NCBI GenBank assembly: GCA_036384495.1
Contig: DASVMD010000048.1
Coordinates: forward strand, 1 to 18,361
DNA from: JAQGHB01 sp036384495
GTDB taxonomy: Bacteria > Patescibacteriota > Saccharimonadia > Saccharimonadales > UBA4665
Length of the DNA: 18,361 nucleotides
Reading direction: 5' to 3'
The notes under the pieces are model-generated. The model had not been told where the DNA came from and did no database searches. It was given only the letters and a program-made list of their open reading frames with translations. This document shows positions 1 to 6,406 of this stretch, piece by piece. Position numbers and translations under genes: made by a program. Numbering within the stretch: position 1 is the first letter of the stretch; each line of letters opens with the position of its first letter.

Positions 1-18
1 GCCTTAAAGGTAAATCAA

Positions 19-38
19 ATACTTAACATGTTAAGTAT
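19..38. promoter_or_regulatory. Perfect 20-bp palindrome, possible operator
   Basis: ATACTTAACATGTTAAGTAT equals its own reverse complement. It lies about 170 bp upstream of the first gene, in DNA with no convincing coding content. The core, TACTTAAC-N2-GTTAAGTA, occurs a second time at 8107-8124. The symmetry fits a dimeric repressor site, but no partner protein is identified and the upstream gene lies outside the window. Confidence 0.35.
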
Positions 39-205
39 ACTAGTACTACTAGCATTGAAAAGCAGCCAGAGGTTATTGGGTCTGAGGCGACCAGAGCTTG
101 GAGCAATTGATCCAAATCACAACCCGTTCCGGCTCCGTGTCACAGCGCGTCGTGCCCGATTACCGCTACATTATAGGTATAAAAGTAAGGTAACGGGGAG
201 GAGTT

Positions 206-370
206 ATGAGTAGGAATCAGGTGCATATCCAAACAGGAATGTATACATCGGATCTGTCGTTCGACGACATGTATTACGAACTAAGTCACGACTGGCAACG
301 CAAGGCCAGAGCTTTGCAGACTCGGCGCTGGCGAGCATTAAAGCGTGAAATGAGGGGAGGCGCACTATGA
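206..370 (+). CDS. Small basic protein, 54 aa, unknown function
   Basis: This short frame begins MSRNQVHIQTGMYTSDL and ends KREMRGGAL. A strong Shine-Dalgarno, GGGGAGGAG, lies just before the ATG. Its TGA stop overlaps the next gene's start as ATGA at 367-370, the usual sign of translational coupling. The first half is polar with several Tyr and Asp residues (SFDDMYYELSHDW). The second half is strongly basic and probably helical (RKARALQTRRWRALKRE), so it could bind nucleic acid or the inner membrane face. There are no membrane segments or cysteines. I do not recognise a family. The RBS and overlap support a real gene, probably working with the membrane protein that follows. TATA-rich DNA at 172-183 may hold its -10, without a clear -35. 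Confidence 0.62.
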   Translation: MSRNQVHIQTGMYTSDLSFDDMYYELSHDWQRKARALQTRRWRALKREMRGGAL

Positions 371-753
371 AACGCATGACTAAGGATCTACTGACAGCTT
401 CAATCGGGATATTTGGGGCAATTGTGATGTATGCCAAACTTAACTCGTATTCGTGGTGGCTGATTGGCAGCTGGAAGGGCGCTCTAGGCGTTTTGGCCGT
501 GCTTGGCCTAGTGGTACTAGCGCTCAATGGCCGCGAGCTCTTGCGTGCCAAAGACACTCAGAGCCTGCTTGTTATAGCCGGCTGGATTCTGGCCGCAACA
601 GTAGTGATCGGCAGCATATTTGTTACGACCACCAAGCTGGAGTTCATTTGGGCCGGCGTGTTCCTGGGGTTGGGCGTGGCAGAAGTGCTCACCCGCGACG
701 CCTGGATTAGACACGGCAGCGATAGCCAAACGCATCACTATATCTCAGCCTAA
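367..753 (+). CDS. Four-helix integral membrane protein, 128 aa, unknown
   Basis: The protein is almost entirely membrane-embedded. Hydrophobic segments lie at about residues 9-27, 38-55, 66-87 and 91-108, separated by short basic loops (LNGRELLRAKD after helix 2), with a soluble His-containing tail (RHGSDSQTHHYISA). The start is set by GAGGGGAGG a few bases upstream and by the ATGA overlap with the 54-aa gene before it, so the two are probably co-translated. No catalytic or transport motif is recognisable. A hairpin terminator follows at 763-789, which closes a two-gene operon. Function unknown. Confidence 0.72.
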   Translation: MKRMTKDLLTASIGIFGAIVMYAKLNSYSWWLIGSWKGALGVLAVLGLVVLALNGRELLRAKDTQSLLVIAGWILAATVVIGSIFVTTTKLEFIWAGVFLGLGVAEVLTRDAWIRHGSDSQTHHYISA

Positions 754-762
754 ATCGTAGCA

Positions 763-789
763 AAAGAGCCTCTCTATGCGGGGCTCTTT
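763..789 (+). terminator. Rho-independent terminator after the two-gene operon
   Basis: AAAGAGCC and GGCTCTTT form a perfect 8-bp stem around an 11-nt loop, ten bases after the stop of the membrane protein. The 3' arm ends in TTT and the run of T is short, so it may be modest in strength. It separates this operon from the crp-like gene's promoter. Confidence 0.6.
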
Positions 790-798
790 CTGTGTGCC

Positions 799-827
799 TT
801 GCGGTCATCTCACAGAGAGACTATAGT
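799..827 (+). promoter_or_regulatory. Sigma70-type promoter of the Crp-like gene
   Basis: TTGCGG (799-804), a 17-bp spacer and TATAGT (822-827) match the housekeeping pattern. Transcription would begin near 834, leaving a leader of about 12 nt that still contains GAGG of the ribosome-binding site. Confidence 0.55.
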
Positions 828-845
828 TAAGGTGAGGTACACGCT

Positions 846-1496
846 ATGACCCCACCCATTTCCGACAAAATTCATGAAGCACTTAGTAAATACCCCCGTC
901 GGGTGTATCCAAAAGGACAGATATTGGTATTTGCCGATGAAAGCCCGGAGCACATCTTTTACATTGTGAAGGGCAAAGTTATCAAGTACGACGTTTCGTA
1001 CCGTGGTGACGAAGTCATTGTAAACGTTTTTAAACCGCCGGCTTTTTTCCCGATGTCCTGGGCCATCAATAAGTCGCCCAATAAGTATTTTTATAAAACC
1101 GACGAACCAACCGAGCTACATATTGTGCCAGCCCAAGCGGCCACCGATTTTTTACAGGCCAATCCCGACGTCATGTATGATTTGCTCAGCCGTTTGTACC
1201 GCGGCATGGACGGATTGCTCGGCAGGGTCGTGCATCTTATGTCGGGAACTGCTAAGAGTAGGCTTATGTATGAGCTGCTCATAGAAAGCCGCCGCTTCGG
1301 CGAAAAACAAGCTGACGGCAGTTATAAGCTAAGTACTAACGAATTGGATATTGCGGGTCGAGCTGGAATGTCGCGCGAAACGGTGAGCCGCGAAATGCGC
1401 AAACTCAAAAGTAGCAAGCTGGTGCGCATCGAAAAAGGCCGCATAATTGTCAACGACTTGTCAGCGCTTGAGGCTGCTTTGACCGGTGAAATTTAA
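846..1496 (+). CDS. Crp/FNR-family transcription regulator
   Basis: A 216-aa protein with an N-terminal cyclic-nucleotide-binding-like beta-barrel (about residues 15-110), a long dimerisation helix (about 112-145) and a C-terminal winged helix (about 150-212). Its recognition helix is MSRETVSREMRKL, highly typical of HTH_Crp. The start is supported by AAGGTGAGG and by the promoter at 799-827. Residues that hold cAMP in E. coli CRP (the GE pair and the Arg-Ser pair of the phosphate-binding cassette) are not apparent: the matching stretch reads FFPMSWAINKSPNKYFYK. The protein has no cysteine, so it cannot carry an FNR-type iron-sulfur cluster. Ligand and targets are therefore unknown. The stop overlaps the stop of the convergent split-barrel gene. 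Confidence 0.9.
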   Translation: MTPPISDKIHEALSKYPRRVYPKGQILVFADESPEHIFYIVKGKVIKYDVSYRGDEVIVNVFKPPAFFPMSWAINKSPNKYFYKTDEPTELHIVPAQAATDFLQANPDVMYDLLSRLYRGMDGLLGRVVHLMSGTAKSRLMYELLIESRRFGEKQADGSYKLSTNELDIAGRAGMSRETVSREMRKLKSSKLVRIEKGRIIVNDLSALEAALTGEI

Positions 1497-2008
1497 ACGT
1501 CTTCGTTCATTTCGAACGATTCGATCGACTCAAATAGCTCGGCTTGCTCACCGGAATCGGGACGCGCAAAGACGGCCATCCGGGCCTGCTTAGGCGTAAT
1601 GCGGTAGCCTACGTAGGGGCCTTCTTCCAGCTTGGTTATCGGCGGCAGGCCGGCATCACTGGTCTTGAGACTGGCAGCCAATATAGCGCCGGCGATGCCA
1701 TTGACTTCATAGCTATCTTTTACTACGTGCGCGATACCCTTCAGCTGAAGCGTTGTCTGGGTGCGCGGCTCGAACACCGTAAGCATGACATGGTTATGAT
1801 GTTTGATATTGTCGTGCTTGCGAGTGCCGACTCTGGTTAAAAACGATATTTCAAAATTTTTATCGACGGTGTAGTAAATCACCACGCCGTGCGGATCACA
1901 GTCCGGCGTCACGGTCGACAGCACGCCGACCGGGTTCTCCTTTAAAAAGTCGTAAAATCGCTGTTTTCTATCCGAAAACGAGCTCTTCTTAGTTGCAGAT
2001 TTAAGCAT
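1493..2008 (-). CDS. Pyridoxamine 5'-phosphate oxidase-like FMN split-barrel protein
   Basis: The 171-aa product has the split-barrel signature of the PNPOx-like superfamily: a helix (RKQRFYDFLKENPVG), the first strand VGVLSTVTPD, then HGVVIYYTVD, FEISFLTRVGTRKHDNI and HHNHVMLTVFEP. These strands form the dimer-interface flavin or heme pocket. The start is placed at the ATG at 2008, not at the upstream in-frame ATG at 2032, because AAGGAG lies 6 nt before it whereas the upstream one has no RBS. Members bind FMN, F420 or heme and often reduce small molecules; substrate cannot be read here. It is not likely a true PdxH, as the surrounding genes show no B6 pathway. It is convergent with the Crp-like gene, with a 4-bp overlap. 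Confidence 0.8.
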   Translation of the reverse strand: MLKSATKKSSFSDRKQRFYDFLKENPVGVLSTVTPDCDPHGVVIYYTVDKNFEISFLTRVGTRKHDNIKHHNHVMLTVFEPRTQTTLQLKGIAHVVKDSYEVNGIAGAILAASLKTSDAGLPPITKLEEGPYVGYRITPKQARMAVFARPDSGEQAELFESIESFEMNEDV

Positions 2009-2142
2009 ATATTTCTCCTTCACCGCCACCATTGTGCCAGCTTAGTCGTTTAACGCCTATGCCAGGTATCACGTGCGGGGTGTGATGCTGATCAATTCCT
2101 GGGTATCTGAAACGTGCTTGAATAAGTGCAGGAGACGATTGC

Positions 2143-2667
2143 ATGTCACAGCAACAACCATATTTTGATAAGTCAGATCGCACGGAGGCGGAACTGCATC
2201 CGGAGCAGGTTGCCGGGGACATTATGAAGCCGCACAAAAAAGAGCTGGAGCGCACTTTGCGTAAACTCGGTGCCGATAAGTACGACCTGACCGTGCCGGA
2301 AACGCACATGCTCCCGCGTGTTATTCAGCCGAATGAGGAGATTATGGGCGTGGTCTACGGCCGCTACGTAAGAGATGAGCCCGCCGGTAAAAAGATAATT
2401 GGTCGTGGGCTACTGGTGGCCACCGACAAGCGCGTCCTACTCATTGACCGCAAACCGGTATTTATAAAAAACAACGAGATCGCCTACAAAGTCGTCAGCG
2501 CGGTAACCTACAGCAAGGTCGCTTTTATAGGCACCGTTACGCTGCACACCCGCTTGGGAAATATCAATGTCCGCACCTTTAACGACGCCTGCGCCACTGG
2601 CTTTGTGCGGGCCATAGAAAAGCAATTATTTAGCGAGAGAGGAGTAGCAAATGATCAAGCTAACTAG
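2143..2667 (+). CDS. Bacterial PH-domain protein (YokE-like), 174 aa
   Basis: Residues 1-55 are charged and helical (EQVAGDIMKPHKKELERTLRK). Residues from about 65 to 165 resemble bacterial pleckstrin-homology domains: an entry strand (PNEEIMGVVYG), RGLLVATDKRVLLIDRKP, which is the characteristic turn of these domains, then a strand with VTLHT and NINVRTF, and a final helix ATGFVRAIEKQL. No signal peptide or membrane segment is present. The start is supported by AGGAGA 8 nt upstream. It overlaps the next gene by 17 bp, so both are translated from one message. Bacterial PH domains generally bind proteins or membranes; no specific role can be assigned. Confidence 0.72.
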   Translation: MSQQQPYFDKSDRTEAELHPEQVAGDIMKPHKKELERTLRKLGADKYDLTVPETHMLPRVIQPNEEIMGVVYGRYVRDEPAGKKIIGRGLLVATDKRVLLIDRKPVFIKNNEIAYKVVSAVTYSKVAFIGTVTLHTRLGNINVRTFNDACATGFVRAIEKQLFSERGVANDQAN

Positions 2668-3043
2668 AAGCGGATTATACAAACTAATCGAAACAAAACG
2701 AAACACCAAAATTCTGTATCTGGACGATGACGTTTTTGCATGGGTGGAGCCGCGCGCCCTCGGCGAAATACTGGTTCTGTCGCGCAAACCCCATCAAACC
2801 GACTGCCTGCTCGGTATCGGCAATTACTTCGTATATTCGGTAAGCGACGAAAAAGGCCTCTCCAGCCACGTTCACTTGGAGCTGGAGGTCGGCAACGATA
2901 TTTGGCAAGGCTACTTGCTACTCACCGGCTTGCCCAACGAGCACAAAAAACGCGCCCGCATCATCCCCACCCACGAAGTCATTACCGACAACCCCGCCTT
3001 TAGCGACCGACAATTTGCCTATGGCGATGCGCTGGCGGTGTAA
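2651..3043 (+). CDS. Uncharacterised soluble protein, 130 aa
   Basis: A soluble, beta-rich protein, probably one compact domain (strands around ILYLDDDVFAWV, EILVLSRKP, NYFVYSVSD and HVHLELEVG). It begins inside the end of the PH-domain gene and has its own RBS (GAGAGGAG, 6 nt before the ATG). Its 3' end overlaps the convergent Nudix gene by 25 bp. I recognise no family. Strict coupling to the PH-domain protein suggests the two act together. The strand pattern would also allow a small OB- or PH-like fold, but this is a guess. Confidence 0.7.
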   Translation: MIKLTRSGLYKLIETKRNTKILYLDDDVFAWVEPRALGEILVLSRKPHQTDCLLGIGNYFVYSVSDEKGLSSHVHLELEVGNDIWQGYLLLTGLPNEHKKRARIIPTHEVITDNPAFSDRQFAYGDALAV

Positions 3044-3546
3044 GCAGCGTTGAGTTGCTTAAATGTTTCGATCATAGATGGAAACGCGAGTCTGTCTAGT
3101 GGGATTTCATTTGGCTTGAAGAATGCGTAATCCGCAACGTCGTCATCGGGCGTAATGGTGCCATCTGGTAGTTTTGCGGTGTATACCACCGCGAGCGTGG
3201 AGTAGACGATGTTTTGGTACAGGTATTTGTCATAAAATGAGCCAAAGTATTGCAGATCGTCGACTGTTAAGCCGAGCTCTTCTTTAACTTCGCGTTTGGC
3301 GCTTTGCTCAAATGTTTCGCCGTCTTCCACGAAGCCGCCCGGGATATCCCACCATCCTTTTTTAGGGTCAACAGCTCTTTTGACGAGCAGATACTCGCCC
3401 TTGGAATTAACGAAAACAACAGAGGTGCAGGGTTTTGGGTTGTTATAAAAGTGCAGCCCGCAGCTCGTGCAAACGAGCACGCCGTTCTCTTGCTTGAATG
3501 TATTGCTGCAGCGGGGGCAGTATTTGAAAGCTTGCATGAGTTCCAT
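3019..3546 (-). CDS. Nudix hydrolase with N-terminal zinc ribbon
   Basis: A 175-aa protein. Four cysteines in two pairs (C10/C13 and C26/C29) form a zinc ribbon like that of NADH pyrophosphatase NudC and related proteins. The Nudix fold follows, with a complete Nudix box at residues 71-93 (G71, E77, R85, E86, E89, E90, G92), so it should bind divalent metal and cleave a nucleoside-diphosphate linkage. GGWWDIPGG precedes the box. The substrate cannot be assigned: the usual NudC SQPWPFPxS motif is absent, so NAD is not implied. No Shine-Dalgarno precedes the first ATG, but a TATAGT box lies 6 nt upstream, fitting a leaderless transcript. Confidence 0.9.
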   Translation of the reverse strand: MELMQAFKYCPRCSNTFKQENGVLVCTSCGLHFYNNPKPCTSVVFVNSKGEYLLVKRAVDPKKGWWDIPGGFVEDGETFEQSAKREVKEELGLTVDDLQYFGSFYDKYLYQNIVYSTLAVVYTAKLPDGTITPDDDVADYAFFKPNEIPLDRLAFPSMIETFKQLNAAYTASASP

Positions 3547-3552
3547 GTTGTT

Positions 3553-3561
3553 ACTATACCA
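3553..3561 (-). promoter_or_regulatory. Extended -10 for a leaderless Nudix mRNA
   Basis: On the minus strand TGG-TATAGT is followed by AACAAC and the ATG. The start of transcription would fall at or beside the start codon. No clear -35 is seen, but the TGn extension can replace it. Confidence 0.5.
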
Positions 3562-3585
3562 AACTAGGGGCCAACGCGAGCGGAG

Positions 3586-3617
3586 TTGACAATATTGGTA
3601 AAACGTATAAATATATA
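3586..3617 (+). promoter_or_regulatory. Probable promoter of the 182-aa gene
   Basis: A consensus TTGACA (3586-3591) is followed by an AT-rich tract at 3606-3617 offering several -10 registers, for example TAAATA at 3608 with a 16-bp spacer. The ATG at 3624 has no Shine-Dalgarno, so a very short or absent leader is likely. The exact -10 is uncertain. Confidence 0.5.
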
Positions 3618-3623
3618 AGTCAC

Positions 3624-4172
3624 ATGGCAGTACCGGAAGAAATTATATTACCAACGCGCAAGCCGGATATGGATGTTTGGGGTACCGAGCGCTGGCAAAT
3701 TGAAACACGGCCAGACAATCCTAGCGCAGAGGGCGGTAGATATTGGCATATCGCTTCTGACCCCGAATTGCTAGATACCTTTCCTTCGCAAATTGAAGAA
3801 CTTAGCCCGGATGTCGTGACATGTTGGCTGCTTGAGGGCACGCAAAAGAGCGCTGGAAGACTCATCTCGCCCTACGCAAAACTGGAAATTACGCGAGAAT
3901 ATACCGCAAAACCAAGCGAAGAAGAGTCGCTTTTTGGGAGATTGCCGTATAGATTTCGGCTGGTTACTATGGAAGAAGTTGACTCTCGTGACGAAATGGA
4001 CGATGCCGAGCAGCCCAAAGCACTGAGCGAGTATAAACTTTTAGCGGGAAGCGTTTTTGAGTGCGTAGACGATGCCGACGCGTTGCTGTTATGCCACGCA
4101 GCTTTAAGTGGCTTTCGACTTGGCAAAATACCGCTGCGGGACCCGGACGAATGGGAAAGATTGTTTCGTTAG
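3624..4172 (+). CDS. Uncharacterised acidic soluble protein, 182 aa
   Basis: A soluble, acidic protein without signal peptide or membrane segment. The first third has aromatic stretches (MDVWGTERWQIETRPDNP, GGRYWHIASDPELLDTF). The middle is a charged region with YRFRLVTMEEVDSRDEMDD. The C-terminal part is helical (DADALLLCHAALSGF). I recognise no family. The ATG follows an AT-rich -10 region with no Shine-Dalgarno, and TTGACA sits at 3586. The gene ends with a 4-bp stop overlap against the convergent membrane protein. The arrangement and length support a real gene, but function is unknown. Confidence 0.65.
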   Translation: MAVPEEIILPTRKPDMDVWGTERWQIETRPDNPSAEGGRYWHIASDPELLDTFPSQIEELSPDVVTCWLLEGTQKSAGRLISPYAKLEITREYTAKPSEEESLFGRLPYRFRLVTMEEVDSRDEMDDAEQPKALSEYKLLAGSVFECVDDADALLLCHAALSGFRLGKIPLRDPDEWERLFR

Positions 4173-4714
4173 TGCACGTAAGCCACAGATAAAATAATCA
4201 CCTGAAAAGCCACAATGTACATCGACTGGAAGATGAGGTAGTAGTTACGAGCTTTCTTGACACACAAAAACAGCAATCCAGCAATCAGCGTAGAGGCGAC
4301 GCAAGCGTACGCTATTACTCGGGCGGCGGTACTCACATTGCCGGATGCCAAAATGAGGTAGGTTAAAGGCACGTAACACGCAGCCATGGCCAACGCTACT
4401 TTTTGGTGAACATGATGCCGCCAACCAATGGTGTCGGGAATGAGGGCTACTACAATTTGAGCTGCAGCGGTAAAACTCAGAAGGATCACGAATACAGATC
4501 CCAGCTTCAGGTGCGGCGTGAACCATTCAATGAGCCACCAGTAGAATAATGCGCTACCACCACCTAAAATTACCGCAAAGAGTTTTGACGCATCTTTGGC
4601 GCTAGCGGCGTGCTTGCTGATTGACATCGCATACGTGCCGCGCCACTTTCGCACAAGATATACGCCGGCCACCCAGCTTATCGGTACTAGTATCAGGCCG
4701 AGGTACTGAAACAT
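4169..4714 (-). CDS. Six-helix membrane protein, 181 aa, possibly DUF998-like
   Basis: Hydrophobic segments at about residues 5-21, 45-61, 70-92, 104-122, 130-151 and 158-178 predict six membrane helices. Between helices 3 and 4 is ALIPDTIGWRHHVHQKVA, a proline-aspartate followed by clustered histidines, which is reminiscent of DUF998 and Frag1/DRAM-type proteins, but that likeness is from memory only. There is no Shine-Dalgarno; TATAGT lies 6 nt before the ATG, as in the Nudix gene. It is divergent from the HAD gene and shares with it a 53-bp intergenic region holding both -10 boxes. Function unknown. Confidence 0.68.
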   Translation of the reverse strand: MFQYLGLILVPISWVAGVYLVRKWRGTYAMSISKHAASAKDASKLFAVILGGGSALFYWWLIEWFTPHLKLGSVFVILLSFTAAAQIVVALIPDTIGWRHHVHQKVALAMAACYVPLTYLILASGNVSTAARVIAYACVASTLIAGLLFLCVKKARNYYLIFQSMYIVAFQVIILSVAYVH

Positions 4715-4720
4715 GGCCTC

Positions 4721-4729
4721 ACTATACCA
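4721..4729 (-). promoter_or_regulatory. Extended -10 for leaderless 181-aa membrane gene
   Basis: TGG-TATAGT on the minus strand, then GAGGCC and the ATG at 4714. The element and spacing are the same as for the Nudix gene. Confidence 0.5.
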
Positions 4730-4751
4730 AAAAGATTACAAGCGCTGTAAT

Positions 4752-4760
4752 TGCTATACT
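4752..4760 (+). promoter_or_regulatory. Extended -10 for leaderless HAD mRNA
   Basis: TGC-TATACT is followed by 7 nt and the ATG at 4768. No Shine-Dalgarno is present in that interval and no clear -35 is seen. Confidence 0.5.
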
Positions 4761-4767
4761 AAATCCA

Positions 4768-5379
4768 ATGAGCAAGCACAAGATAGTCCTATTTGATGTT
4801 GACGGAGTATTGCTTTTGCCGCCTACGCTGTTTGCAGAGCAATACTGCAAAAAATACGGTGTTGACCCCAAAGAGCAGGTAAAATTTTACGCCACCAAAG
4901 AGTTCAGAGACGCTTCGCTCGGCAAGTACGACCTAAAAGATGCTTTGCGTCAGCATAATGACTTGTGGCAATGGCCTGGAACACCCGAAGAATTGATGAA
5001 TATGTGGTTTGAAGGCGAAAATTACCCGAATAACGAGTTGTTGGATGTCGTAGCGCGTCTAAGAAAAGACGGAGTAAAAGTGTATCTTGCAACTCAGCAA
5101 GAGCGATATCGTAAGCAATGGCTTGAGGAGAAAGTCTTTAAAGATAAAGTTGATGGCATATTTTGCTCCTGCGACCTTGGTTTTAATAAGCACGAAGATC
5201 ATTTTTGGCGTGCTGTGCTCGACAAGCTACTTGCAGATTTTCCAGGTTTATCAGCAAGCCAAATCGCCTATTTTGACGACAGGCAAACGTTAGTCGATAA
5301 GGCTCGTGAGTTTGGTATTGATGCTCAACTGTATGCGAGTGTGGGTGAGGTCGAGGCGGTACTTGCTGAGTATGCATGA
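4768..5379 (+). CDS. HAD-superfamily hydrolase (phosphatase-like), 203 aa
   Basis: The protein starts MSKHKIVLFDVDGV, where D10 and D12 of the DxDG loop are the nucleophile and acid/base of HAD enzymes. Motif II is VYLATQQ (the Thr). The motif III lysine is probably within the region around GFNKHEDHFW. Motif IV is AYFDDRQTLVDKA, followed by FGIDAQLY, typical of HAD-IA enzymes. An alpha-helical cap lies between motifs I and II. A longer frame from 4621 is rejected because its first 49 residues would overlap the divergent gene, while TATACT sits 7 nt before this ATG. The substrate is not readable. The gene overlaps the TSUP permease by 8 bp and should be co-expressed with it. Confidence 0.85.
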   Translation: MSKHKIVLFDVDGVLLLPPTLFAEQYCKKYGVDPKEQVKFYATKEFRDASLGKYDLKDALRQHNDLWQWPGTPEELMNMWFEGENYPNNELLDVVARLRKDGVKVYLATQQERYRKQWLEEKVFKDKVDGIFCSCDLGFNKHEDHFWRAVLDKLLADFPGLSASQIAYFDDRQTLVDKAREFGIDAQLYASVGEVEAVLAEYA

Positions 5380-6106
5380 AATTGCTTTAGTTTTAGTGGG
5401 GTTTGTTGTCGCCTTTATAGGAACTATGTCCGGAGGAGGAGCCGGCTTACTGACACTCTTCACCTTGATAGCCTTTGGACTACCAACGAGTCAAGCAATC
5501 GCTACTAACAAGTTTGGCGACCTCGGTTTCTTTTTGCCTGCGGTGCGTAATTTCTCGCGTGCCAAGCAGATTAAAAAGAAATATTTACCTGCAATTATAA
5601 CCATTAATATTTTAGGTGTGACGCTGGGCACGCTAGCACTTACGCATATTAATGCTGATTTTCTCCGTAAAATCATTGCGGTAGTGCTGCTATTAATAGT
5701 ATTTATCAGTCTAAAGAAGCCCAACTACGCGAGTACAGAGCGACGAGCACGAAAACCCTGGCCTTTTGTATACTTTCTTACTTCTATATCATCAGGGGCG
5801 CTCGGAGCGGGTACGGGCATCTTATCAACTATGACACTCATGTACTTCCGGGGTCTGACCGCTCTACAAGCGATGGCGCACAGTTTCTATGCCAATTCAA
5901 TCGGAGCTGTTATAAGCCTAGGTATTTTGGTATTTGCGGACCTTATTAATTATAAATACGGACTTTGCCTATTGGTAGGCAATATAATTGGCGCTCACTT
6001 TGGCTCAAAGCTAGCAATCAAAAAAGGCAATAATTTTGTTCGTGTAATGACTGCCGTACTAGCAGTCACAGTGGCTATACAGTTGCTGGTGGTAAAAAGT
6101 AAATGA
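5372..6106 (+). CDS. TSUP family permease (TauE/SafE-like)
   Basis: A 244-aa protein with about eight hydrophobic helices in two related halves, as in TauE/SafE permeases. Each half opens with a Gly-rich helix: FIGTMSGGGAGLL near residue 16 and SGALGAGTGILS near residue 140. Downstream is NIIGAHFGSKLAIKKG, the usual G-x-x-x-G helix before the last segment. Family members export or import small organosulfur or carboxylate anions; the substrate is unknown. The start is taken at 5372 because the earlier in-frame ATG lies inside the HAD gene. No good Shine-Dalgarno is seen, so translation probably depends on the overlapping HAD stop. The gene ends with UGA. Confidence 0.86.
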   Translation: MHEIALVLVGFVVAFIGTMSGGGAGLLTLFTLIAFGLPTSQAIATNKFGDLGFFLPAVRNFSRAKQIKKKYLPAIITINILGVTLGTLALTHINADFLRKIIAVVLLLIVFISLKKPNYASTERRARKPWPFVYFLTSISSGALGAGTGILSTMTLMYFRGLTALQAMAHSFYANSIGAVISLGILVFADLINYKYGLCLLVGNIIGAHFGSKLAIKKGNNFVRVMTAVLAVTVAIQLLVVKSK

Positions 6107-6120
6107 TAGGACGCTGTACT

Positions 6121-6165
6121 TGGTAGGCGTGATGGGAACGAATTGGGACCAATTTCAAGCTGAAC
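6121..6165 (+). repeat. 45-bp repeat, copy 1 (upstream of Rpf-like gene)
   Basis: By my hand alignment, copy 1 matches 37 of 45 positions of copy 2 (7158-7202) in the same orientation without gaps. The ends are identical (TGGTAGGCGTGA and AAGCTGAAC). The centre holds AATTGG-GA-CCAATT, a 6-bp dyad. The two copies bracket the Rpf-like gene at a spacing of 1037 bp. Confidence 0.7.
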
Positions 6166-6195
6166 ACCTATAAAACAACTGCAAATTATACGTTA

Positions 6196-6220
6196 GCCGC
6201 TATATGTAGTGGCAAGCGGC
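6196..6220 (+). other. Stem-loop with alternative pairing
   Basis: GCCGCTA (6196-6202) can pair with TAGTGGC (6207-6213) over a 4-nt loop, or its first six bases can pair with AGCGGC (6215-6220). It has no U-tract, so it is a weak candidate for the 3' end of the TSUP message. It lies just upstream of the -35 at 6226. Confidence 0.35.
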
Positions 6221-6225
6221 AATGG

Positions 6226-6254
6226 TTGACACTAAATGTAGTATGCGATACGAT
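6226..6254 (+). promoter_or_regulatory. Strong sigma70-type promoter of the Rpf-like gene
   Basis: A consensus TTGACA (6226-6231), a 17-bp spacer and TACGAT (6249-6254). It predicts a start near 6261 and a leader of about 146 nt, much longer than any other leader inferred in this window. Confidence 0.65.
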
Positions 6255-6260
6255 AGAACT

Positions 6261-6406
6261 TGTGCTTTTTGTCAGTGAGTGTAGAAAAGCACACAATTAA
6301 CCCTTGTCAATCACAATCAAAACTACATCAATACGAACTAGTACTAGCCCGTAGTGCTGGCTATTAGATTGACTGAGTAGGGGTAAAAAGGAGGTAAAAG
6401 GTATAT
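6261..6406 (+). promoter_or_regulatory. Long structured 5' leader of the Rpf-like gene
   Basis: The predicted transcript begins with a hairpin, TGTGCTTTT (6261-6269) pairing perfectly with AAAAGCACA (6285-6293). A second dyad is TAGCC (6345-6349) with GGCTA (6359-6363), overlapping the 10-bp palindrome CTAGTACTAG (6338-6347). The leader ends in AAGGAGG (6388-6394), 12 nt before the ATG. I match it to no known riboswitch; in particular I do not see the conserved segments I would expect of the c-di-AMP (ydaO) class that controls rpf genes in Actinobacteria. No ORF is apparent in it. Confidence 0.45.

Noticed and set aside
28..213. 61-aa frame at the window start
   Set aside because: It has no RBS, starts inside the 20-bp palindrome and its composition is not protein-like; it also overlaps the better supported gene at 206.
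204..557. 117-aa minus-strand frame
   Set aside because: It lies antisense to the two-gene operon at 206-753, which has clear ribosome sites and overlap; no homology visible.
2068..2086. ATCAC-N9-GTGAT dyad in the 2009-2142 divergent region as a Crp-family operator
   Set aside because: Arms are only 5 bp and oriented opposite to the TGTGA-N6-TCACA CRP site; too weak to claim.
4621..4767. N-terminal extension of the HAD gene to 4621
   Set aside because: It would overlap the divergent membrane gene and its promoter, and the -10 box lies just before the ATG at 4768.
5306..5371. Longer start for the TSUP gene at 5306
   Set aside because: The extra residues lie within the HAD frame and do not look like a TSUP N-terminus; the hydrophobic helix begins right after 5372.
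6121..6165. tRNA- or tmRNA-like 3' end in the 45-bp repeat, read on the minus strand (ends CGCCTACCA)
   Set aside because: I tried to fold T and acceptor arms in both copies; the stems do not pair, so it is not a tRNA gene.
6121..6165. Integron attC site for the 45-bp repeat
   Set aside because: The R' and R'' core sites (GTTRRRY and RYYYAAC) are not present at the expected positions.
6337..6346. Shared ACTAGTACTA here and at 39-48
   Set aside because: A 10-mer match in two AT-rich intergenic places is not strong enough alone, and the flanks differ.
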